DNA of 59,428 nucleotides from Pseudomonadota bacterium (lineage in GTDB: Bacteria; Pseudomonadota; Gammaproteobacteria; Burkholderiales; Rhodocyclaceae): assembly GCA_018262235.1 (NCBI GenBank), contig JAGTRY010000012.1, positions 1-59,428 on the forward strand, read 5' to 3'. Below are positions 8,538 to 19,000 of this stretch, piece after piece (within the stretch, counting starts at the first letter, position 1; every line of letters begins with the position of its first letter). The translations under genes were made by a program, and so were the position numbers. The notes beneath the pieces were generated by a model. The model did not search any database, was not told the origin of the DNA, and worked only from the letters and a program-made list of their open reading frames with translations.

Positions 8538-9689
8538 TCAAGCCTCGAGGGATCTACCGCTTTTTCCCAGGAGCTGCCTTACTCCGCGCGTCGAGGTCAG
8601 CTCACTCCACCAGCCCACTAGATCCCCAGGTATTTCAGACGCCCCAGTCGGACTCATACGAGGGTTGGCCAGCAAGGCTTTCCCCCGAAAAACCACTGGC
8701 ACGTACTGGCTGATGAGTCGATGGACCTCTTGGTATGCAGAGGTGTTTCGATGCGGGGCAAGCTCACGACCCAAGAGCAACAGATGATCAACGAGCGCAT
8801 CCTCCTCTAACCACAGCAGTGCCGTCGATTCATCGGTTCTTGCCCGGACCATCCAAATCAAGAAACGACGCGCGTTGTTTGGCCAGGCCGCGAGAAATCG
8901 CATATCCCGTAGCGTTGGGGTTAGCGAGCAATGAAGTATCTGAGAAAGCCCTTGCTTCTTCCGGTGCAGGTTGATGGCTTTATATCGGGTGCGTGCAAGC
9001 ACCGTTAGCAGCAGGTAGAGGTCATGAATCGGTAGCCCTGCCCGCTCAGAACGTGGGTACCCGGCTGGCACGACATCGGGATTCGCGGCAACGACCGACC
9101 GTGAAAAGTCCACCCACTCCGACCGCGTCCGCAAACCATGACCATCTGCCAAAAACTGACCGCACCGGCAGATGAATCCGTTTCGGAAGTGTTCGGCTGA
9201 CAAGGGAGTGCCGCACTGCGGACATCCATCGCGCAAAAAGGCGCTATGCGTCGGGCAAGCGCGTATTCCAGGCAGCTCCCACAGCTCCTGATGAAATGAC
9301 CAGCGCCGAAGACACTCTGGACAGAAGCGCATCCTGCTCACTTCTCTGACCGTCCACTCGCTGAGCCATCTGCTCGCAACATCACTTTCCGCAAGCAGCC
9401 ATTTTGTCGCCCATGTTGCAGGATCGAGGCGCGCCATAGGGCCAAGAAACGTTCGCAAGAAATCCAGTGCTTGCTGGCGCTTATCTGAACCGTAAATGCG
9501 GCGATATGCCGTCTTGAGCTGGCGCAGCACCTGCGGATGAACATCCCAGCCGTTTGCTCCATAGAAGCGGTGGGTCCAGCCGAGCAGGCTCTCACCATGC
9601 TGCCGTGCCGGTCGGACCAAATACCGTTCGAGTGGAATTGCTTTTCGCTCATCGTCGCGTAGCCGTGGCAATTGCCGCCCCTGTCTCAA
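8538..9689 (-). CDS. tniQ: Short TniQ-family transposition protein
   Basis: A 383-residue TniQ protein with ligands FCPEC, ACPTHS, GCPQCG and CRCG around residues 115-185 and no long HTH-rich tail. The start is probably TTG at 9687-9689 or the in-frame TTG at 9671, because no ATG precedes the conserved region; the gene overlaps tnsC by 41 bp. TniQ proteins link the AAA ATPase TnsC to a target or specificity factor. A second TniQ beside TnsD may serve an alternative target pathway or act together with it, as in Tn6022-like elements that also carry two. Confidence 0.86.
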   Translation of the reverse strand: MRQGRQLPRLRDDERKAIPLERYLVRPARQHGESLLGWTHRFYGANGWDVHPQVLRQLKTAYRRIYGSDKRQQALDFLRTFLGPMARLDPATWATKWLLAESDVASRWLSEWTVREVSRMRFCPECLRRWSFHQELWELPGIRACPTHSAFLRDGCPQCGTPLSAEHFRNGFICRCGQFLADGHGLRTRSEWVDFSRSVVAANPDVVPAGYPRSERAGLPIHDLYLLLTVLARTRYKAINLHRKKQGLSQILHCSLTPTLRDMRFLAAWPNNARRFLIWMVRARTDESTALLWLEEDALVDHLLLLGRELAPHRNTSAYQEVHRLISQYVPVVFRGKALLANPRMSPTGASEIPGDLVGWWSELTSTRGVRQLLGKSGRSLEA

Positions 9690-10605
9690 AAGGTTCTCCG
9701 GCCCGATCCAGCCGGCGAAAACAGAAGTCGGTGCTGAACGGATTGAGTCGCTCTACGCCCTCCCACCAGATGTCTTGTGTAAAAGCTTGCTGGAGATCGC
9801 GCGGCGTTATCTCGTCATACCCATCTGAAAGCGCACGTGCCAGCGCTGACTGCAGCAACTTCTTGATGTATGCCACCCGTCCGTCGCTGGCGTAAAAGAG
9901 ACGCTGTCCAAACTCCTCAACCCCGTACTCCCCGTAAGACAAAGGGATCGGCAAACACGCCGCAAGTGAAATGAACAGCTGCAGGCATTCGGTCTCCACG
10001 CTGGTCTCATCGCTCTGCCCCAAGGCAAGCCACAATCTGCGGGAGAAACGCCGGCGCAATTGCTCGTTGACTTGAAGTAGCCGCTCGAAGCGGGGAAGCC
10101 CTAGAAAAACGGAGGGCAGTGCAAGCTCATCAATGAGGCGCTTTATCCAGTCGCCAACCAGATAATGCGTGGTGTGCTTGCCGCGGTCGTGCATGTGCTG
10201 CGCCTCATCCACCAACAACAGCTCAACACCACATGCCCGGCAAAGCGTGATTATGCGAAGCGTCCGTGATTGCACCGTCCCACTGTTTGGATCGGGATCC
10301 CCCAGAACCCTCAGAATCTCGGACGAAACCGCAGCGATAGTGGCCGATGCAGGCACACAGACGTACAGAACAGAAACGACATCACGTTCCGGCAACACAA
10401 GCCTGGGGTACTTTTGAACCAGCAATCGGCACAGGGTGCTTTTGCCAGTACCGCTTTCTCCGAGGACCAGCAGGTGTTTTGCCATCCCGGTGCTGCGGAA
10501 CAGCCTGAGCTGGTCTTCGATGGCATGGAGCGCTCTGACAAAAGGCGGAAACTCGATGTTTTCCTCCTCAAAGCGAAGGAGCGCGTCGTAGTTCGACTTA
10601 TCCAT
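9649..10605 (-). CDS. tnsC: TnsC/TniB-like AAA ATPase
   Basis: A 318-residue AAA+ regulator that joins the target selector to the transposase. It shows Walker A GESGTGKST (~50-58), Walker B LLLVDEAQHMH (~135), sensor-type FLGLPRFERLL and an arginine-rich LRRRFSRRL. ATP-dependent filament formation on target DNA is known for the family. Its ATG lies within the last codons of tnsB (8-bp overlap) and its 3' end overlaps tniQ, giving tight coupling. Confidence 0.9.
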   Translation of the reverse strand: MDKSNYDALLRFEEENIEFPPFVRALHAIEDQLRLFRSTGMAKHLLVLGESGTGKSTLCRLLVQKYPRLVLPERDVVSVLYVCVPASATIAAVSSEILRVLGDPDPNSGTVQSRTLRIITLCRACGVELLLVDEAQHMHDRGKHTTHYLVGDWIKRLIDELALPSVFLGLPRFERLLQVNEQLRRRFSRRLWLALGQSDETSVETECLQLFISLAACLPIPLSYGEYGVEEFGQRLFYASDGRVAYIKKLLQSALARALSDGYDEITPRDLQQAFTQDIWWEGVERLNPFSTDFCFRRLDRAGEPFETGAAIATATRR

Positions 10606-12598
10606 GTTGGCTTCCCCGCGCCTTGAGTTGGAACGAGGGAAGTGGTGCTGGCATTAGAGCCGCTGGCTTACCAGGCGCCTTGCTTGTTTTTAGCCGCGCA
10701 GCAGGTGGCACGGGTTGGTTTGAAACCTCCTGCTTTTTGGCAGGGGGCTTCGTCGCATTAGCGCTCGTAATCCCACGCGCAACGGCAGAGCGGCGGCGAT
10801 TTTTCAGCTTGCGACTGACCATCAACTCTTCTACTTTGCACGCGATTTCGTACTTGGCGAGATCCCGTGCATTGCGATCTTCCGTCGCGGCTCCGTTATC
10901 TCTGATCTGCTGACAGATCAGCTCATGCTGGAATTTGTTGAGACCACTGGCGTACTCAAAGTCTGCCGCCAGAACTTCCAAGGGTTCCTGTTGATCTGGA
11001 GCCCAGACCTGAATCGTGCCCAAATCTTCAGGGTCATAGAGCACCCGAACCTGCACACCCTCGCCGAATCGGCGGAGGATGGTGCCGAGTTCTTCACCTG
11101 TGTAATTGAGGTTATTCAGCCAGATACCATCGCGCCTCACGCTGCGTTCGGCAATCAGGCCAATGCGCTGCTTTAAGCTTGCTACGCTTTCCGGCATGAC
11201 CGGTTCCACGCGCATCAGCCCTTCCTGCCATTTCGACCATGGCGTTACCTTGATGCTGCGGTGAATTGTCTGCGCATAGACATCCAGGATCCATTTCTCC
11301 AGGATTTGCAGAAACTCGGCCATGGTAAGTAGAGCATGCTTTTCAGGGTCATAGTCCCCACGCTCTGCCAGCTTCGCCATAGCGGTGCCTGGAAGTTGAT
11401 GCGCAAAAAAGTAGTTGATCGTCTTCAGGTAACGCTCAATCACTCCCTTGAATCGCGGCGTACGCTTTGGGCAATACTGGATCCTCATCCCGAGATCGTA
11501 GGCAACGCTCTCCAGGTCGATGCCATGAAATTCGAGCCCGTTATCTACAACCAGCACAAACGGGATACCAAAGCATGGCCAAGAGTGATGCACCGGCAGG
11601 TTTTCCAATGCCGCTCGTGTACTGGTCTTCGGCAACACAGCTTGTCGAAACGCGCCCATGACTGCAGCTGCCGATGTGCCACTAAAACTCAAGTAGTACC
11701 CAATTGGCATTCGACTGTAGTGATCTATCAACATCGTCAGCACGGGCTTACCCAACGGGAGCCACGTCCTGTCATCGATCAGGAACAGATCCAATGGGGT
11801 GTGGTCCGCCTCGACCCGCTCTAGAATGTTGTACGTAATGACGCCTTTGCGATTAATACGACAGCGTCTGTCCGCTGCCGACCGACCTTCGCGTAGAACG
11901 ACCTGGTCATAAAACTCAATTTTTCTGAGCAGGCGATACACCGTCCTTCGACTCGGCAGATGCAAGGCTCCTGCGCCGATCCTCGATCTATTTTCATGAT
12001 CGACCTTGCCTTTCAGTCGAATGAACACATCGTCGCCAGTAGCTCGTGGCGAAGCTTTAAAAGCCTCTTCGGTGGCTTGCGAAAGCAACGCCAGCACGTC
12101 TTCGGACACCCGAATGGAATGACTTCCCCGGCGGTCGTACCTAGGAACCAATGAACGAACGTCATTCGTTGATCGATACCTCAAGTACCAACGGTAGAGC
12201 GTACTAATCGAAGGCGGGTTCGAATCACCTATGGCTTCAGCAGCCTGCTGAATCAATGGCTGGCAGTAGGCCTTAGTGAACATCGGGGAGCCTTTATCCA
12301 GAAGAGCCTTGATGTAGGCCATTCGCCGTTCGACATATACCAATATGCTCGCCGGCAGTTCTTGGATAGGCCTTGAAAACTGCAGCGTGCGTCGAGGATT
12401 CACAAGCTTCACGTAGTCCTTTGCTTGGATCCTCCCAGCAGAGAATTCGGTCAAAAGCTTGTCGCGTGACACGATCTGGAGGCAGCCGTCGTCGATCCGC
12501 TCAAGCACAACTTCTCCGTTGGCCTGGATTCGGTCAATCCTGAAGCGCGCACCAGCCCAGTCAAAGGTCTGATTCGCGCGTAATGCGAAACCACTCAT
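10598..12598 (-). CDS. tnsB: TnsB-like DDE transposase
   Basis: The 666-residue integrase-fold transposase cleaves and joins transposon 3' ends. N-terminal HTH regions precede an rve-type core with catalytic acids in RVEADHTPLDLF, VVDNGLEFHG and GVIERYLKTIN. A Mu-type beta-barrel follows (~480-570), then a basic Pro/Ala/Lys-rich tail typical of TnsC contact. The start ATG at 12596-12598 has a good GAGGAGA ribosome site 6 nt upstream; an upstream TTG at 12625 is less likely. It overlaps tnsA by 38 bp. It is expected to bind the repeated sites at 1381-1514 and 25177-25239. Confidence 0.92.
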   Translation of the reverse strand: MSGFALRANQTFDWAGARFRIDRIQANGEVVLERIDDGCLQIVSRDKLLTEFSAGRIQAKDYVKLVNPRRTLQFSRPIQELPASILVYVERRMAYIKALLDKGSPMFTKAYCQPLIQQAAEAIGDSNPPSISTLYRWYLRYRSTNDVRSLVPRYDRRGSHSIRVSEDVLALLSQATEEAFKASPRATGDDVFIRLKGKVDHENRSRIGAGALHLPSRRTVYRLLRKIEFYDQVVLREGRSAADRRCRINRKGVITYNILERVEADHTPLDLFLIDDRTWLPLGKPVLTMLIDHYSRMPIGYYLSFSGTSAAAVMGAFRQAVLPKTSTRAALENLPVHHSWPCFGIPFVLVVDNGLEFHGIDLESVAYDLGMRIQYCPKRTPRFKGVIERYLKTINYFFAHQLPGTAMAKLAERGDYDPEKHALLTMAEFLQILEKWILDVYAQTIHRSIKVTPWSKWQEGLMRVEPVMPESVASLKQRIGLIAERSVRRDGIWLNNLNYTGEELGTILRRFGEGVQVRVLYDPEDLGTIQVWAPDQQEPLEVLAADFEYASGLNKFQHELICQQIRDNGAATEDRNARDLAKYEIACKVEELMVSRKLKNRRRSAVARGITSANATKPPAKKQEVSNQPVPPAARLKTSKAPGKPAALMPAPLPSFQLKARGSQHG

Positions 12599-13283
12599 GA
12601 CCGCTCTCCTCGACTGGTTGAACAAGGGTTTCTAAGGAAACCGGTACGCTCAGATCGCATGTCAGAACCCCGGCCATCAGCGCGCTGAAGGGATCTGCGC
12701 CCATAGGCGCCAAAGCGATACTTGCTTCACGCAAACTGATCGGGAATACAGCCTGAAGACGTGCGACAGCGGCATGGATTGCTGTTGCACTTGGATGCAA
12801 ACGTGGCGCCTGATGGCAAATCCACCGCAGATTGGACTGAAGCGGTTCGATACGCAGATGCTCGTCAGTCAGCACGAGAAACCGCTGCTGACGCCGACCG
12901 AGGTGCTCACGTACCTTCGCAAGGGTATGAGCAACCGTAGGCTCAACCAGACTCCTGCGAGGTTTCACCTCGACCAGAAATACCTCCCCGGTATTGAGCC
13001 CAACCTCGAAGTCGGGGGTGTATCTCCTCAGTTTTTCGCCATCGGCGTACTGAACCCGCTCGGGCTGCTCGCGGTATCGCACCACGCGAGGGGATGTCTC
13101 GAAAAGATAGATCGCATCAAGTTCAAGCAAGCCTTCGTGATGCACCATCCGACCGTTTTTGCGGCTTGGGAACTTGCCTCGAACGATTCCCCCTGTGTGA
13201 CGAACAATCGTTCTTGAACGAACATGGATATCACCTGCTGGCGACCTTCCATTCCACGTTCCTTGCCAAAGATGGCCTGTCAT
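12561..13283 (-). CDS. tnsA: TnsA-like transposase endonuclease subunit
   Basis: A 240-residue restriction-enzyme-fold endonuclease that cuts the 5' strands during excision, which makes transposition cut-and-paste. The catalytic pattern is Glu in GLLELDAIYLFE, Asp in YTPDFEV and Glu-x-Lys in FLVEVKPRR (residues ~50-110); a TnsA C-terminal domain follows. The start ATG at 13281-13283 is supported by AGGAG 8 nt upstream. Its 3' end overlaps tnsB. Having both TnsA and TnsB separates this element from TnsA-less Tn5053-type elements. Confidence 0.9.
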   Translation of the reverse strand: MTGHLWQGTWNGRSPAGDIHVRSRTIVRHTGGIVRGKFPSRKNGRMVHHEGLLELDAIYLFETSPRVVRYREQPERVQYADGEKLRRYTPDFEVGLNTGEVFLVEVKPRRSLVEPTVAHTLAKVREHLGRRQQRFLVLTDEHLRIEPLQSNLRWICHQAPRLHPSATAIHAAVARLQAVFPISLREASIALAPMGADPFSALMAGVLTCDLSVPVSLETLVQPVEESGHEWFRITRESDL

Positions 13284-13365
13284 AGCTTTGTCTCCTTCGG
13301 GTGCCGGAAGAAGACAAAACCGTCTCCAGCCAGTACCGCTATCGCGTCTGGATAAGCCTGTTTTT

Positions 13366-13403
13366 GGGCGTAAGTACGCCCGCACTGGGTCCTAAGAACC
13401 AGT
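13366..13403. promoter_or_regulatory. Two adjacent palindromes upstream of tnsA
   Basis: GGGCGTA-AG-TACGCCC (13366-13381) and the near-palindrome ACTGG...CCAGT (13384-13403) sit in the leader of tnsA. They could be operators for the XRE protein or another regulator. No convincing -35/-10 pair was identified, and the sequences differ from the 14040-14063 palindrome. Confidence 0.4.
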
Positions 13404-13500
13404 GAAGAACAGGACGTAATATGGATTTGGGCTTGACGAGCCTGGGAGGGGTAGCGATACTGAAGGTGCGAACCGGGGTATCTCTAGGTGCTCCGACAAG

Positions 13501-13532
13501 ACGGGACAAGCCGAAAGGTTCTGTCCCGTTTT
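13501..13532. terminator. Hairpin terminator between the XRE gene and the tnsA leader
   Basis: ACGGGACA and TGTCCCGT arms enclose a GCC-GAAA-GG inner stem, with TTTT on the + side. It lies at the stop of the XRE gene and may separate that gene from tnsA. Confidence 0.6.
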
Positions 13533-13953
13533 ACATGGTGGCCTCCGCTTTTCTGCGGCGGCGAATTCGCCTCTGTGAATTTTCAACCGGCGTTCGCGCT
13601 GTTGGCTCCATGCCCAGGATGTCTCTCAATACTTGGGCCTTCTTCGAGCACAGATGAGGCAGCTTCTCCCGCAAGTCCCTCAACAGCAGATAGACCTCTG
13701 CCGGCACGTCTTCACGGATAACCAACTTGCGCTCAGAAGCGTCGGCAGCGTCGAGTAGATCGCGTCTGTCTTGTTCCGAAAGGTGATAAGCGCTGACAAA
13801 CCGCTCAATGAATTCCGGCGGCGGAGGTCCTTTCTTGTCGACCTCCAAAGCCGAGATATAGGTCTGCTCGTACCCGAGTTTCTCGGCAAGATCGACCTGG
13901 CGAACGCCTTTTTGCGTTCTGAGCGAACGAAGAAGAGTTGCGAACGGGCTCAC
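13531..13953 (-). CDS. XRE-family transcriptional regulator of the transposon
   Basis: About 140 residues with an N-terminal Cro/C1 helix-turn-helix (VRQVDLAEKLGYEQTYISAL) and a basic C terminus. I chose GTG at 13951-13953 because it begins just before the HTH; a TTG at 13998 would add 15 residues. It lies upstream of tnsA on the same strand, and a perfect 10-bp inverted repeat at 14040-14063 is in its own promoter region. It is likely autoregulated and a candidate controller of transposition; both are inferences from location. Confidence 0.75.
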   Translation of the reverse strand: MSPFATLLRSLRTQKGVRQVDLAEKLGYEQTYISALEVDKKGPPPPEFIERFVSAYHLSEQDRRDLLDAADASERKLVIREDVPAEVYLLLRDLREKLPHLCSKKAQVLRDILGMEPTARTPVENSQRRIRRRRKAEATM

Positions 13954-14039
13954 GCTGTAGAACCAGAAAATTGCTTGGTAACGGCAGACTAGAGCCAACT
14001 TCCAAAAACGTCAACTTTTTCAATAAAATCAATAACTTG

Positions 14040-14063
14040 TTGTCAATGCTTGGGCATTGACAA
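14040..14063. promoter_or_regulatory. Perfect palindrome, probable operator of the XRE gene
   Basis: Arms TTGTCAATGC and GCATTGACAA are separated by TTGG. It sits about 90 bp upstream of the chosen XRE start in an AT-rich stretch, the usual place for a dimeric repressor site. Confidence 0.6.
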
Positions 14064-14365
14064 CGCCATCACTTTGAAGCCTTCCTGAACGCGTAAACCA
14101 CAGATATTTCAATCGTTTATTGTTGCTGCAGATATCCCAGTAGATTTCAGCTCAGCTTGCGACCCAACCTTGTCACCCAGTCGAAACTGAAGATGTACTC
14201 GCCGGGCTATTCCCGACACCTGCCGCAATAGCGAAATCCGTCGGATTCGATCTCAACCTTGCCTCCACACACACGGGCACACGCCCGTGTAATGGACCGC
14301 GCTGATGAGCTTGCTGTCTTACCGAGGCAGGGCACACCACTCCAGCAGCACATCGCTAGGCGTGG
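14064..14365. other. Non-coding gap between the tns module and the restriction cargo
   Basis: About 300 bp with no convincing ORF or hairpin. It may be the joint between the transposition module and the right-hand cargo, and it lies past the 3' end of the DUF5655 gene. Confidence 0.5.
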
Positions 14366-15313
14366 TCAGTTTTCCTGGTACGCCCGCTCAATCAAAGCCT
14401 TGGCCTTCTCGAAGTCGGCGGGCGTACGCAGGGTCAGCTCCAGATCGCCGGTTCCCCAGTGACCAATCTTGCTCACATCGCGCGAGAAGCCTTGTTCCAG
14501 CGCAACGCTTGCCGGATCCAGTTTCAGCGTCAGGAACACATGCGGATCCTGCTTCGAGATCAGCGACATGCAAACAAAGTTCTTCAGGCGGCGAAATGCC
14601 ACGTAGAGCTTCAACGGTTTCTCGATGATGTCATCGCCTTGCGCAAGGATGAAGCTGCGCGTCTGCTCGAAAAGCACCAGCAGTTCGGGCGAAGCCGTCG
14701 CGATCTGATCGGCGTGCGTCTTCATGGCCAGCGTAGAGGCGGCAGGCGTCTTGGCGGGTTTCTCGGATGCCGGCTCATCGGCCTCAGACACCACTTGCGT
14801 GCTGGCAGCGCTCGCACCATTCACCAGTTCGAGTAACAGCAAATCCTCACCAAAAAGCTTGTAGCGGATCAGCTCGATGTTGCGATTGATCTGCGCTACG
14901 GCGTGCTCGTCGTAGCGCGTGAAGTCTGCTGCAATACACAACAGACGCGTACCGCTCCACTCGATCTTGTCTGCCTCGTCCTTGCCCAGCTTGTCCATCA
15001 CCAGAAAGCGGAAGTCCGCCTTGTGGTCAAGCAGCCAATCCAGATAGAACAAGCCCTGGTTGATCACGTTCTCGTTGCTGTGGCGCTTGTACTCGATGAT
15101 CACCGGGCAGCCGTTCTCGTCGAGCCCCAGCGAATCGATTCGCCCGCGATGCTTGGCACCCGTGCTGTACTCGGTGGCCAGGCAGCGAACACCGAGGAAG
15201 ATCTCCATCTGCGATTCGATCAGGCGCTGCAGGGTACGCTCGATAGCAGCGGACTTGCCAGCCAGTTCAGTGGCACTATTGTCCGAGAATCGAAACAGCT
15301 TGATGTCGCTCAT
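14366..15313 (-). CDS. DUF5655-type protein with NucS/PD-(D/E)XK-like N terminus
   Basis: A 315-residue protein. The N-terminal half contains RGRIDSLGLDENG and VIIEYKRHS, the Asp and Glu-x-Lys of a restriction-endonuclease fold. An Ala/Pro/Glu-rich linker (~170-195) precedes a C-terminal domain with YVAFRRLKNFVCM that I match to DUF5655. It is the last gene of the right-hand restriction operon, 33 bp after the metallopeptidase gene. Such proteins are often encoded with type I systems. Nuclease activity is inferred. Confidence 0.75.
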   Translation of the reverse strand: MSDIKLFRFSDNSATELAGKSAAIERTLQRLIESQMEIFLGVRCLATEYSTGAKHRGRIDSLGLDENGCPVIIEYKRHSNENVINQGLFYLDWLLDHKADFRFLVMDKLGKDEADKIEWSGTRLLCIAADFTRYDEHAVAQINRNIELIRYKLFGEDLLLLELVNGASAASTQVVSEADEPASEKPAKTPAASTLAMKTHADQIATASPELLVLFEQTRSFILAQGDDIIEKPLKLYVAFRRLKNFVCMSLISKQDPHVFLTLKLDPASVALEQGFSRDVSKIGHWGTGDLELTLRTPADFEKAKALIERAYQEN

Positions 15314-15346
15314 TCGTGCGTCACTCCATCGTCAAGATGATTTGCT

Positions 15347-16072
15347 TCATCGGTTCAACATGCGCTCTGCCATGTCGTCCAGTTCCTGCTTCCGGGCTTG
15401 CCAGTCTGGTATGGCGGCTGACAGCAGCCGATAATACTCAACGCTGTGGTTGTGCTCTCGTAGATGGCATAGCTCGTGAACGATTACATAATCGATACAG
15501 GTGCGTGGCGCCTTGACCAGCAAAGGGTTGAGCACCAGCTCACCCTGAGGAGAGCAGCTTCCCCACTGCGTTCGCATCCTGAGCAGACGAAACGAGGGTT
15601 CGGTCTTGATCCAGTGGATGCGACTGATGCAATCGGCGATCCGGCGTGCGAAGACTTCGCTGGCACGTTCGCGATACCAGGCCTCCAGCAGATCACGGAT
15701 CTGACTGGCATCGCGCTTTCTGGCTGTCACAACCAGCTTGCCACGCAGGAGCTTTACGCCCGGCTCGGCGGTCGATGAAATCGTCACTTTCAGAACATGG
15801 CGGCGACCGAGGTAGTAATGACACTCACCACTGACATATTCGCGCGGCAACACATGGCGCTTTCGCTCGCTCTGGCCATGAAGTTGCTGCCAGATCCAGC
15901 GAACACGCTTGTGCACAGCTGAAACCACTTTGAGTGGCTCGGTGTCCTCTGGCGCGTCGACACGGATATCACCATCGGGCATGACGTTGATCGTCACTCG
16001 CCGTTGCGGGCGTGGCAGGAAGTTGATCGTGAATGCGATCTTTTCCTCGCCGTAATGTATCAAGCGCTTCAC
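15347..16072 (-). CDS. YgjP-like (DUF45/M48-type) metallopeptidase of a type I RM locus
   Basis: A 241-residue protein with the zinc motif VIVHELCHLREHNHS near residue 205 and the family signature WGSCSPQGELVLNP about 25 residues before it. DUF45 metallopeptidases of this kind frequently accompany hsdR; their substrate is unknown. It begins at the base after the hsdR stop, so it is in the same operon. A C-terminal basic end follows the motif. Confidence 0.85.
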   Translation of the reverse strand: MKRLIHYGEEKIAFTINFLPRPQRRVTINVMPDGDIRVDAPEDTEPLKVVSAVHKRVRWIWQQLHGQSERKRHVLPREYVSGECHYYLGRRHVLKVTISSTAEPGVKLLRGKLVVTARKRDASQIRDLLEAWYRERASEVFARRIADCISRIHWIKTEPSFRLLRMRTQWGSCSPQGELVLNPLLVKAPRTCIDYVIVHELCHLREHNHSVEYYRLLSAAIPDWQARKQELDDMAERMLNR

Positions 16073-19000
16073 TCAGAAATTTCCTCGCGCGAGCCCGACA
16101 CGCGCCACCTGGATCACCTGTTCAATCACTTCGCGGGCCCGGTCCAGACCCAAGCTGGTGAACAGGCGCGGCAGCAAAGCTTTGCGGATCGCAGTTTCGA
16201 TGTTCTGCGGGTTGAGTGAATTTTCGGCTACGGCATCGCGCACGATCTGATCGATGCTGAGCGATTCGCTCACCAGAGTCCCGGCATCAGCCTTCGCGAA
16301 ATCCTCTTCACCCATCGCCATGCGGCAGATGCCGAAATACGCTCGTGCGTGCGCATTGTCACCAAAAGCATCCGGCACGCCGTCGAGCTCCCGGTTTTCA
16401 ACCTGTTCCTCGAATTTCTTGAACAGGGCGTACTGCTTGAGCGGGTGGTCGAACATCGCTTCTGCTTCGGCAATCGCCTGCTTCAACAACTCGGCAAAGA
16501 CTTTCTGTGCGTAGGGATCGTCCGCGAGTTCCTGCTCGATGGTCTTCTTCAAGCGCGTGCGGATCATGTCCGTCTCGTTGCGCGTTTTTTCTTCGCTCCA
16601 GTTCTCGGGCTCATCACCGGTGCCGAGTTTGTGTACGAGGTAGACGCCCACCGGCTCGCGCACTTCCTGCCCGATCACCTGCTTGTCCACCATGCGACGA
16701 ATCTGGTCTTCGTAAACGCTGTAATCGACAGTCTCCAGTGCATCCTGCCGCGCAATCGTGCGCAGGCTGGTGAAGAAGCGTAGCGACTCCTTGTAGGTGT
16801 GCACGTCCTGTTCGGAGAAACTGTGGTCTTCAAAGAAGCTGCGCGAAGACAGCGCCGTCTGCAGGCAAAGGCCGAAGGCTGTCAGGGCCGCATAGAAGTC
16901 GTCGCGTATTTTCTGCCGTGTATCATAGGTCTGGCCTTCCTCGTCTTCGGCATAGCGGGGCATCAATACCTGACGGTATTGCTCCAGATCCTGCCGGTTC
17001 TTCACTTCCGCAAAAGTGGCCCACAAAGTGTCATGCAGTCCGGGGAGGCGCTTGTATTCCGTGCTGAACTGCTGGTAGAGCCCTTCGATATCCGCGAGTT
17101 CGTAGCCACCCTGCGTACGCGCCTCCAGATCCTGATAGGCCTTCACGGCGGTATCCAGCTCCTTGAGAATGCCGCGATAGTCCACCAGCACGCCGTAGCG
17201 CTTCGCTTCGTGCAGGCGATTCACCCGCGCGATAGCCTGGATGAGGTTGTGCTCCTTCAGCGGCTTGTCGATGTAGAGCACCGTGTTGCGTGGCTCGTCA
17301 AAACCCGTCAGCAAGCGATCAACCACGATCAACAGGTCAGGACTGTCATCGCTGCCAAAATCCGTCAGCACATCCCTCTCGTAGGTGTCCTGGTTCTTGC
17401 CGACATTGGCGTTCCACCACTTCTGCACCTCAGGCAACTTGCTCTCGTCGACGGTCGTATTGCCTTCGCGGCTGTCAGGTGCAGACATCACGATGGCGCT
17501 CGTGACAAGGCCCGTATCGTCCAGATACTGCTTGTAACGAATCGCATCGAGCTTGCAATCGGTCGCCACCTGGCCCTTGAGGCCAAGCGTCAGTTTCTTG
17601 ATGTTCTCGTTGAAGTGTTGGGCGATGTCCCAGGCAATCAACTCAAGGCGGTTGGCGGCTCCATATACCGCCCGCTTGCTGGCGAACTTGCGCTTAAGGT
17701 CTGCCGCCTGCTCGGATGACAGGCCTGCCGTAATCTTATCGAACCAGCTGTTCACTGCTTCTTCATTGATGGTCAGCGCGGGCACGCGCTCCTCATAGAG
17801 CAGCGGCGCGACGGTACCGTCTTCCACGGCTCGCTGCATCGTGTAGGCATGCACGATGGGGCCAAACTTGTTGGCCGTCTTCTCCTTCTTCAACAGCGGT
17901 GTACCGGTGAACGCCACATAGGCCGCGCGTGGCAAGGCTTTGCGCATGCGCTCGTGCGTTTCGCCGCCATGGCTACGATGCCCTTCGTCTACCAACACGA
18001 TCAGATCACTCGACGCGTTGTGGCACTCGGGCAATTTGGAAGCAGTAGCGAACTTGTGGATCAGCGTAAAGATGATGCGTTCATTGCCTTGCCCGATGCG
18101 GCGTGCCAGTTCGCGACCCGAGCTGACCTTGGCCTTTTCGCCTTCCTTCTTCGTCGCAATCGCTGAGCCGAAAGCCCCGCTGTTTATGAAGTTGCGCGCG
18201 AGCTGATCCTCCAGATCCAGCCGATCTGTCACCACCAGCACGCGGCAAGCCTGAGTCGCTTCGTGCAGCACCAGCGCCTTGGTCAGGAACACCATGGTGA
18301 AACTCTTGCCCGAGCCCGTGGTGTGCCACACCACACCCCCCTCTCGCGAGCCATCCGGCTTGCGCTCTGCAGTACGCGCAAGCAGCGCACGGATACCGAA
18401 AAACTGCTGGTAGCGCGCCACCACCTTGCCCACCTTGCGGTCGAACAGCACGAACAGGCGCAGGAATTCCAGCAGGCGACCGGGCTGCAGCAGTGCCGCC
18501 AGCAGACGATCCTGATCGGTGGGCAACAGGGTTTGCTTCCAGTGCTGCTGGAAGTAGGCCTGCAGCTTCGCAGGTTTGCCCGCCAGCAAGGTGGCCTGAA
18601 CCTCCGACTTGAGCGCCTGATTTTTCCACTCGCTCAATTGCGCATCCGTGAACTGCTCTTCGCGCCAGCGCGCCCAAAACTTCAGCGCTGTGCCAGTGGT
18701 GCCATAGCGCCCTTCGGTGTGGCTTACTGCGAACAGCAATTGCGCGTAGGCAAAGAGCTGGGGAATCTCATCATGCCGCTGGTTGCGCAGCTGCTGACTG
18801 ATGCCTTCCTCCACCGTGGCCTGCCCGACATGACTGGCATCCGGCCGCTTGGCCTCGATCACAACCAATGGCAAGCCGTTCAGGTAGCACACCACATCGG
18901 GCACGCGGTGATGCGTGCCATGAGTGGAAAGTACCTCCAGCTCCTCGGTTACGTCCCAACGGTTGGCTGTCACGTCTTGCCAGTCCACCAACGCAATGGT

